From Chthoniobacterales bacterium (GTDB lineage: Bacteria > Verrucomicrobiota > Verrucomicrobiia > Chthoniobacterales > UBA10450), in the NCBI GenBank assembly GCA_013694945.1, contig JACDBM010000256.1, forward strand, positions 1-10,730: a DNA stretch of 10,730 nucleotides, given 5' to 3'. The notes below the pieces were generated by a model. The model did not search any database. It worked only from the letters and a program-made list of their open reading frames with translations, and had not been told where the DNA came from. Within the stretch, counting starts at the first letter, position 1; the number at the start of each line of letters is the position of its first letter. Below, in pieces: positions 5,667-10,730 of the stretch. The position numbers and the translations under genes are program-made.

Positions 5667-6830
5667 ATGGCTTACATCGATCTCTTCTTCAACGTCCTCG
5701 TCGAGGAAGGCGCGTCTGATCTGCACATCGGCGAAGGACAGCCTCCGAAGATGCGCAAGCATGGCGACGTGGCGCCCATTCGCACCGAGCTAATCACGCG
5801 AGACGAAGCAGCCTACATGCTGAGCGAGATTGCCGGCCCACACAATTGGAGCCTCTTCGAAGAGCGGGGTGATCTGGATTTCGCGTATGAGATGGATGAG
5901 CATTCCCGCTTCCGCTGCAATTTTCTAAAACAAGCAAACGGCTATGGAGCGGTCTTTCGCTTGATTCCGACGAAAATTGCGACGCTCGAGGAGCTTGGGA
6001 TTCCGGCGGTGGTGCAGGAGTTTGGGAACCTGCGTGGCGGAATCGTCCTGGTGACCGGGCCGACGGGCTCGGGAAAATCGACCACGCTGGCTGCCGTGAT
6101 TGACTACATCAACGAGAGTTTCTCCCGTCATATCGTCACGGTGGAGGAGCCGATTGAATTCGTGCATGACAATAAATGCAGCGTGATCACGCAGCGGGAA
6201 GTGCCGGCCAACGCCGCTTCGTTTCCGGCGGGCTTGAAGGCGGCGCTGCGTTCCGACACCGACATCGTGCTCGTGGGCGAGATGCGCGATCTCGAGACTA
6301 TCTCGCTGGCGTTGACCGCGGCGGAGACCGGCCTGCTCGTTTTCGGAACCCTGCATACGAATAATGCGCGCAAAACGGTAGATCGCATGGTGGACGTCTT
6401 CCCGGCCAACAAACAGGCGCAGGTGCGCACGATGCTGGCGAATTCCCTCCGGGGCGTGCTCGCGCAGTTGCTGCTGAAGAAGACACCGGAAGCGGGCGGC
6501 GGGCGGGTGGCCGTGAACGAGATTCTGATCGCCAATGCCGCCGTCTCGGCCATCATCCGCGAGGGAGCGACGCAAAAGCTACAGGACGTAATCGTCGCGG
6601 GCAAAGGGCAGGGGATGCAGTTCATGGATGACGCAATCTGGGCGTTACTCCAGAAGGGAATCGTGTCGCCGCATGAAGCTTTCATGAAAGCGATCGATAA
6701 GAACCTGTTCAAAAAGTTCCTGCCTGCCGAGGAACAAGGATTCGCCAATTCCGCGGGGGCGACGCCGGACGACGAGAAACGTGCGCCTGGTAATTTCGTC
6801 AAGCCGAGGCCGCTCGCGCGGCGGTTGTGA
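5667..6830 (+). CDS. pilT: PilT/PilU-family type IV pilus retraction ATPase (second of two)
   Basis: A 387-aa paralogue of the preceding gene and of similar architecture. The ATG at 5667 is preferred to an in-frame TTG at 5643, because the protein then begins MAYIDLFFNVLVEEGASDLH, as PilT proteins do. Motifs are GASDLHIG (15-22), Walker A GPTGSGKSTT (131-140), Asp box VTVEEPIEF (157-165) with Glu for Asp, and Walker B DTDIVLVGEMRD (197-208). The His box is LLVFGTLHT (223-231), where the first histidine is Leu. AVSAIIRE (292-299) is the retraction-motif equivalent, and GMQFMDDAI (316-324) follows. A charged tail of about 35 residues extends past the usual end. Divergence from the first copy shows an old duplication. 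Such pairs often act as PilT plus an accessory PilU; which is which is not decided by the sequence. Confidence 0.9.
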   Translation: MAYIDLFFNVLVEEGASDLHIGEGQPPKMRKHGDVAPIRTELITRDEAAYMLSEIAGPHNWSLFEERGDLDFAYEMDEHSRFRCNFLKQANGYGAVFRLIPTKIATLEELGIPAVVQEFGNLRGGIVLVTGPTGSGKSTTLAAVIDYINESFSRHIVTVEEPIEFVHDNKCSVITQREVPANAASFPAGLKAALRSDTDIVLVGEMRDLETISLALTAAETGLLVFGTLHTNNARKTVDRMVDVFPANKQAQVRTMLANSLRGVLAQLLLKKTPEAGGGRVAVNEILIANAAVSAIIREGATQKLQDVIVAGKGQGMQFMDDAIWALLQKGIVSPHEAFMKAIDKNLFKKFLPAEEQGFANSAGATPDDEKRAPGNFVKPRPLARRL

Positions 6831-6986
6831 GTGTTCTGGAAGAATGCTCTCGGCCGTCGTCACGCCCGTCCATCAAAGAACTCAAGAGTGTAGCGAGGCA
6901 CGACACTGCGGGCGAGGCGCACGCTTTTCGGTTATCTGCGGCGCCGCATCAACAATCGCCCGCGCCTTCGCCATCCATTTGTCACG
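6831..6986. other. Spacer between pilT and the HNH gene
   Basis: The 156 nt hold no credible gene. AGTGT near 6886 can pair with ACACT near 6902, with a long loop, which is weak. I see no clear terminator. A TTGACA hexamer occurs at 6987-6992, but the 17-nt spaced partner TATCGG is a poor -10 box, and the hexamer overlaps the proposed HNH start. Confidence 0.4.
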
Positions 6987-7640
6987 TTGACAGCAGAAAC
7001 GCGCAATGGTATCGGTCGCGCGAAGTTTCTGAACGCGCTGCTTGATAGTCAAGTCCTCGTCCTGAACCGCCTTTGGCAGGCGGTCAATATTTGCTCGGCG
7101 CGGCGCGCTTTTGCCCTCCTTTACCAAGGCCACGCGCAAGTCGTCTCCTCCGATCCCGCGAACAATTTTCTGACGCATGATTTCGCAAGCTGGCGCGACT
7201 TCTCCGTCACCGCGCCGGAACACGAGATGGTCACGACCATCTCCTGGAAGATTCGTGTCCCCCGCGTGATTGTCCTTCTGCTTTTCGATCGGCTGCCGAA
7301 GAAGGAAGTGAAGTTCACGCGACACAATGTTTTCGAACGCGACAAGAACACGTGTCAGTACTGCGGTCATGTTTTCGAGCGCAGTGAATTGAATCTCGAT
7401 CACGTGCTGCCGCGCGATAAAGGCGGACTGACCACGTGGGAAAATGTGGTTTGCTCGTGCATTCCGTGCAATACGCGAAAGGGCAACCGGCTCCCGCAGC
7501 AAGCGCACATGACGTTAATCCGAAGACCGAAGCGGCCGAAGTGGCGGCCGTTTGTGCACGTGACGTTCTCGTCGCAGCACCACGAAAGCTGGCGACACTT
7601 TGTCGATCTCGCCTACTGGAACGTCGAGTTGAGCGATTAG
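6987..7640 (+). CDS. HNH endonuclease-family protein (HNH_5-like)
   Basis: A 217-aa protein of a family widespread in bacteria with unknown physiological role. The N-terminal region has the typical opening LDSQVLVLNRLWQAVN followed by ARRAFALLYQGHAQVV. The HNH core spans about 113-170: FERDKNTCQYCG (C123, C126), LDHVLPRDKGG (D138-H139), WENVV (N153) and CIPCNTRKGNR (C158, C161, N162). The four cysteines form the usual structural zinc site, and D138/H139 with N153 and N162 form the metal-dependent nuclease centre. There is no in-frame ATG or GTG. The TTG at 6987 is the only standard start, without a Shine-Dalgarno sequence, and a CTG at 7029 or a frameshift near the start cannot be excluded. 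No restriction, phage or toxin partner lies beside it. It ends 11 nt from the convergent nuoN stop. Confidence 0.82.
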   Translation: MTAETRNGIGRAKFLNALLDSQVLVLNRLWQAVNICSARRAFALLYQGHAQVVSSDPANNFLTHDFASWRDFSVTAPEHEMVTTISWKIRVPRVIVLLLFDRLPKKEVKFTRHNVFERDKNTCQYCGHVFERSELNLDHVLPRDKGGLTTWENVVCSCIPCNTRKGNRLPQQAHMTLIRRPKRPKWRPFVHVTFSSQHHESWRHFVDLAYWNVELSD

Positions 7641-7651
7641 CTGAGCGACCG

Positions 7652-9103
7652 TTACCGAGCTGCGGAGGCCGGGGAGCGGGTCGCGGGCCGGAGCGCGTTC
7701 AGAACGGGCTGAGGATAAACGCCCAAGGCGATGATCGCAGCCATGAGCGCGATCATCGTCGCGCGTGAGAGACCGCTCAGCGGAACCGCTTCGTCGCTCG
7801 TCGAGGTTTCCCAGTACATCGCTCGCACGACCTTGAGGTAGTAATAGAAGCCGCAGGCAACAGTGATGACGCCCACGATCACAAGCGCCGTTTGCTGCTG
7901 TCGAATCGCCGCGTCGAAGATGAAGAACTTCCCGAAAAATCCCGCGGTGAAGGGGACGCCCGCGAGCGAAGCCATCGCGACCAGCATCGCCAGGGAAAGG
8001 AAAGGCGAACGTTTCGAGAGGCCGTTAAAGTTCTCGATCTGATCGCCGGTTTGATTCGCTACCACGACCAGGACCGCAAAGCTCAGGATTGTCATGAGCA
8101 GATAGGAGACGAGGTAGAAGGCGACCGCCGCACCCGAGAAGGACACGACTCCGATCAGCAGATACCCTGCATGCGCGATACTCGAGTAAGCGAGCAGTCG
8201 TTTGAGATTCGTCTGCGGGAGAGCGGCGAGATTGCCGTAGAGCAGCGTGAGCACAGCCACCCACACGAGCAGCCTCTGGATTTGCGGCAAGATGAAAAAC
8301 GGACCCAGGACACGAAGGAGCACGACGAAGCCCGCAGCCTTTGATCCTACCGATAAGTACGCGGTCACGGGCGTGGGCGCGCCTTGATACACGTCGGGCA
8401 CCCAGATTTGAAATGGGACCGCCGCGATCTTGAAACCGAGCGCCACCAGCACCAGCGACATGCCGAGGAGCACGGGCCCTTCTTCAACGCCGCCCGCGCC
8501 CAGGGCAGCCGCAACGCGATCGAGATTCGTCTCTCCTGTCACGCCGAAGATCCAGGTAATCCCGTAAACCAGAAAGGCGGTCGAGAGCGCGCTAAGAATG
8601 AGGTATTTCACTCCTGCTTCGAGCGAGAACGGATTGCGCCTGGTGAAAGCGACGAGCACGTAGAACGACATCGTCACTACTTCGAGCGAGACGAAGATCA
8701 TGACAAAGTCGACCGCTGCCGCCATCCACATGAGCCCCACGCAGGTGAAGAGGGGCAGGGCGAAAAACTCGCCCAGTCCGGATTGGTGCGTCGCGCCATG
8801 GATCGATTGGCGCACGATCGGCGCGTAGTCGATCATCATGATCAGCACGAGAATGGTGGTCACGAGCGCGAAACGCTTGAAAAAGAGAGCGAGCGGATCA
8901 GCGCTGTAGAACGACCAAAAGCCGCTTGCGGCCGCGGCTGGTGCGGGCGCGAGGAAGAAGCTCGCGCAAAGCACACAAGCCAGTCCGACGATGGCGATCA
9001 TCGCCAGTGTCCGCTTCTCGATCTTCGTTGCGAACGCTTCGACCAGGAGGACGAAGAGCCCGAGGAGAAGCACCGCGATCTCTAGGGCAGGCGCGCTGAT
9101 CAT
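7652..9103 (-). CDS. nuoN: NADH-quinone oxidoreductase subunit N
   Basis: A 483-aa integral membrane protein of about 14 helices, close to the usual NuoN length. It is one of three antiporter-like subunits in the membrane arm of respiratory complex I that couple quinone reduction to proton translocation. Expected charged residues are present: Glu141 in the SLEVVTMSFYVLV helix, Lys166 in GVKYLILSAL, Lys225 in LGFKIAAVPF, Lys255 in VGSKAAGF, Lys301 in TNLKRLLAYSS and Lys392 in GFFGKFFIF. The signature PFQIWVPDVYQGAPTPV (230-246) is diagnostic for this family and separates it from NuoM. Its start overlaps the nuoM stop by 4 nt (ATGA), so translation is probably coupled. It is the last gene of the nuo run here, since a convergent gene follows. 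Confidence 0.96.
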   Translation of the reverse strand: MISAPALEIAVLLLGLFVLLVEAFATKIEKRTLAMIAIVGLACVLCASFFLAPAPAAAASGFWSFYSADPLALFFKRFALVTTILVLIMMIDYAPIVRQSIHGATHQSGLGEFFALPLFTCVGLMWMAAAVDFVMIFVSLEVVTMSFYVLVAFTRRNPFSLEAGVKYLILSALSTAFLVYGITWIFGVTGETNLDRVAAALGAGGVEEGPVLLGMSLVLVALGFKIAAVPFQIWVPDVYQGAPTPVTAYLSVGSKAAGFVVLLRVLGPFFILPQIQRLLVWVAVLTLLYGNLAALPQTNLKRLLAYSSIAHAGYLLIGVVSFSGAAVAFYLVSYLLMTILSFAVLVVVANQTGDQIENFNGLSKRSPFLSLAMLVAMASLAGVPFTAGFFGKFFIFDAAIRQQQTALVIVGVITVACGFYYYLKVVRAMYWETSTSDEAVPLSGLSRATMIALMAAIIALGVYPQPVLNALRPATRSPASAAR

Positions 9104-10623
9104 CGGACGGTGTAAGCCGAGTCTCCGGATCGGGCGAACTGCGCGCTACTCGTCGGAAAATAGTTGCGGAACGTTGGCACCAGAATCCGGACAAATGTCT
9201 GTGGGAAAAAGCCGAGCCAAAGCAGCGCGACAGCCAACAAGGCAATCGGCGTACGCAGCCGACCAGGCAGGTCCGCCACAGAACGCCATTGCTCGGAGAT
9301 CGTGCCCATGAAAGTCGCGCGATAGGCGCGCAGCATGTAGACGGCGGAGATCACCACGCCCCAAAGCGCGAGGAGCGTGGCGATTTGGAAGGCATGGAAT
9401 CCACCGAAGTCTGCGCCGTTCCGAAACGCGCCGAAAAAAACCAGTACCTCCGCGCTGAAGTTGGCAAAACCGGGCAGACCGATTGACGCAAATACGCCCA
9501 GCCCGAAAGCAAACGCTCCGAGTGGCATCACTCGCCCCAGCCCGCCGAGATCCGCCAGGACGAGAGTGCCTGTGCGTTCCCGCACCTGGCCCGCTACCGC
9601 AAAGAGCAGCGCAATCGAAAGTCCATGCGCAAACATCAGGATCGCGGCGCCGTTGATGCCGAGAAGATTCGCGCTCGCGATGCCGAGAAAAATGTAGCCC
9701 ATGTGCATCACGCTCGAGTAGCCGAGCATCCAATCGAGCCGCTTTTGCGCGATCGTCACCAGGCCCACGTAGATAATATTGCCGAGCAGCAGAATCATAA
9801 GCAGCCAAGCCCAATGCCGTGCGCCCTCCGGCAGCATCGGCACCGCAATTCGCAACAAGCCGTAAAGCCCGAATTTCTTCAGAACGCCGGCGTGCAACAT
9901 CGCGGCCGGCGCAGGAGCGCAGGCGTAAGCCTCAGGCGCCCAGGTATGGAACGGAAAAAGCGAGATGAGAATGCCGAAACCGATCAGCAGCAGCAGGTAA
10001 ATGTGACGTTGCGCTTCGACGGGGATCTGACCGGCGGCCGCAGCCGTTTGCAAAACGCGCAGATCGAAACTGCGAGCAGCTTCCGGCACGCTCCGATAAA
10101 GGAGAATCAGCCCGAGAAGCAGGATGAAACTGCCGGTAGCCAGGTAAATCGTGACCTTCCAAGCCGCCGTAAAACGATTGCCGCTGCCCCAGATTCCGAT
10201 GAGCAGAAACGTCGGGATGAGCGCGAGCTCATGAAAGGCATAGAAGAAAAACAAATCGAGCGAGGCGAAAGCTCCCATCGCACCCGCGGAGATGAGAAGC
10301 AGGCAGGCATAGAACGCGTTTTCGTGTCGCACAATCTTCCCGGTGAACCACACCGCGGCGAGCGTCACGATTGCCGTCAGCAGGACCATGATCATGCTAA
10401 GGCCGTCGAGTCCGAGCGTGAAACTCAGACGCCACTCCGAGCTGATCGGCATGGAAGTGACGAAGTTGAAACCCTGCTCCGCATGATCAAACGCGAGGAA
10501 GGCACCGGCCGCTGCGAGGAGCATGGAAGCCGACGCCCCGAGTGCAGTCCGCCGCGCCGGTGCCCCCGCGCAGATTACGAGCGCTGCGATTACCGGGCAG
10601 AAGACGATAAAGAGCAGAATCAT
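9100..10623 (-). CDS. nuoM: NADH-quinone oxidoreductase subunit M
   Basis: A 507-aa polytopic membrane protein, the usual NuoM length. It is the middle antiporter-like proton channel of complex I. Visible family marks are Glu132 in FYAFHELALIPTFLLIG (E. coli Glu144), the LFPFHTWAPEAY segment (222-233), Lys250 in AGVLKKFGLYGLLR (E. coli Lys234), YSSVMHMGY (302-310) and Glu392 in FSAEVLVFFGAF (E. coli Glu407). In the TM8 motif, where E. coli has QTDIKRLIAY with Lys265, this protein has QKRLDWMLGY, so Asp297 and Trp298 stand in for Lys-Arg. A Lys and an Arg occur three and two residues earlier (294, 295). The start overlaps the nuoL stop and the stop overlaps the nuoN start, both as ATGA. Order nuoL-M-N is the standard complex I end of operon. 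Confidence 0.95.
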   Translation of the reverse strand: MILLFIVFCPVIAALVICAGAPARRTALGASASMLLAAAGAFLAFDHAEQGFNFVTSMPISSEWRLSFTLGLDGLSMIMVLLTAIVTLAAVWFTGKIVRHENAFYACLLLISAGAMGAFASLDLFFFYAFHELALIPTFLLIGIWGSGNRFTAAWKVTIYLATGSFILLLGLILLYRSVPEAARSFDLRVLQTAAAAGQIPVEAQRHIYLLLLIGFGILISLFPFHTWAPEAYACAPAPAAMLHAGVLKKFGLYGLLRIAVPMLPEGARHWAWLLMILLLGNIIYVGLVTIAQKRLDWMLGYSSVMHMGYIFLGIASANLLGINGAAILMFAHGLSIALLFAVAGQVRERTGTLVLADLGGLGRVMPLGAFAFGLGVFASIGLPGFANFSAEVLVFFGAFRNGADFGGFHAFQIATLLALWGVVISAVYMLRAYRATFMGTISEQWRSVADLPGRLRTPIALLAVALLWLGFFPQTFVRILVPTFRNYFPTSSAQFARSGDSAYTVR

Positions 10624-10730
10624 CGAAAAACGGTGAAGTAGATGAGACCGACGATGCCGAGGCCGAAGAGGAACGAGTACGCTTGCAGATTGCCAACTTG
10701 GAACAGCCGGAGCAGTGAACCGACTCCCCA
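10620..10730 (-). CDS. nuoL: NADH-quinone oxidoreductase subunit L, C-terminal 36 residues (cut by window end)
   Basis: The frame is open to the window edge and ends in a TGA that shares bases with the nuoM start (ATGA, 4-nt overlap). The peptide ends LLRLFQVGNLQAYSFLFGLG, then IVGLIYFTVFR. This matches the extreme C-terminus of NuoL, whose last transmembrane helix follows a conserved 'lR..QtG.lq.Y' stretch. This frame was read by hand from the reverse complement. NuoL is the distal antiporter-like subunit of complex I, with a lateral helix. Position immediately before nuoM agrees with the standard operon order. The remaining approximately 600 residues lie outside the window. Confidence 0.9.
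   Translation of the reverse strand, partial: WGVGSLLRLFQVGNLQAYSFLFGLGIVGLIYFTVFR

Noticed and set aside
4427..6830. Recent tandem duplication of pilT
   Set aside because: The two proteins differ at many positions including motif residues and tails, so the duplication is old or the genes joined separately.
6987..7015. Promoter with TTGACA and TATCGG
   Set aside because: The -10 hexamer is poor and transcription would begin inside the conserved part of the HNH gene.
6882..7508. 208-aa open frame on the - strand
   Set aside because: It is opposite the HNH gene, whose zinc and HNH motifs are clear; the minus frame shows no family features.
6987..7640. HNH gene as part of a restriction, toxin or phage defence system
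   Set aside because: No methylase, immunity gene or phage gene adjoins it, and this family is common as a solitary chromosomal gene.
8384..9085. 233-aa open frame on the + strand
   Set aside because: It is antisense to nuoN with the same charged shadow composition and no motif.
9625..10641. 338-aa open frame on the + strand
   Set aside because: It lies wholly opposite nuoM. The composition is highly charged (Arg, Glu, Gln, His), as expected from the complement of hydrophobic codons.

Overview
The window is bacterial, chromosomal and G+C-rich by eye. It holds nine protein-coding genes, two of them cut by the window edges, and no RNA genes, insertion sequences or CRISPR arrays. The best guess for the source is the Verrucomicrobiota or a related PVC lineage. 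That rests on gene content (a noncanonical Hsp70 set with a SUMF1-domain partner, tandem PilT ATPases, an HNH_5-type protein, an H+-translocating complex I operon), on start codons that lack Shine-Dalgarno motifs, and on a spacer sequence resembling an intergenic repeat common in such genomes. This assignment is an inference.

Left part (1-4321, + strand): the end of a uroporphyrinogen-III synthase (hemD) is followed after 5 nt by a GrpE-like exchange factor. A 166-nt spacer full of potential RNA hairpins comes next, then a short Hsp70 (520 aa). The Hsp70 has an intact ATPase core and a beta-type substrate-binding domain, but no helical lid and no normal interdomain linker. Two nucleotides further on is a 539-aa protein with a J-like region lacking HPD, two TerB-like helical segments, a Pro/Ala linker and a SUMF1/FGE-fold domain without the catalytic cysteines. 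These three genes look like one dedicated, noncanonical Hsp70 machine: ATPase, exchange factor and a multidomain partner. This is the most interesting part of the window.

Middle (4322-6830, + strand): two tandem, diverged PilT/PilU-type ATPases that would power type IV pilus retraction. The first is preceded by a short structured spacer resembling a dispersed repeat. The second is preceded by a spacer with two perfect hairpins and lacks the first histidine of the His box. Next, an HNH-family nuclease-like gene (6987-7640, + strand) starts at a TTG and ends 11 nt from the oppositely oriented nuo genes.

Right part (7652-10730, - strand): nuoL (its last 36 codons), nuoM and nuoN, joined by two ATGA stop/start overlaps. 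They encode the three antiporter-like membrane subunits of NADH:quinone oxidoreductase. NuoN keeps all the expected pumping residues. NuoM keeps most of them, but an Asp-Trp pair replaces the usual Lys-Arg in the TM8 motif.
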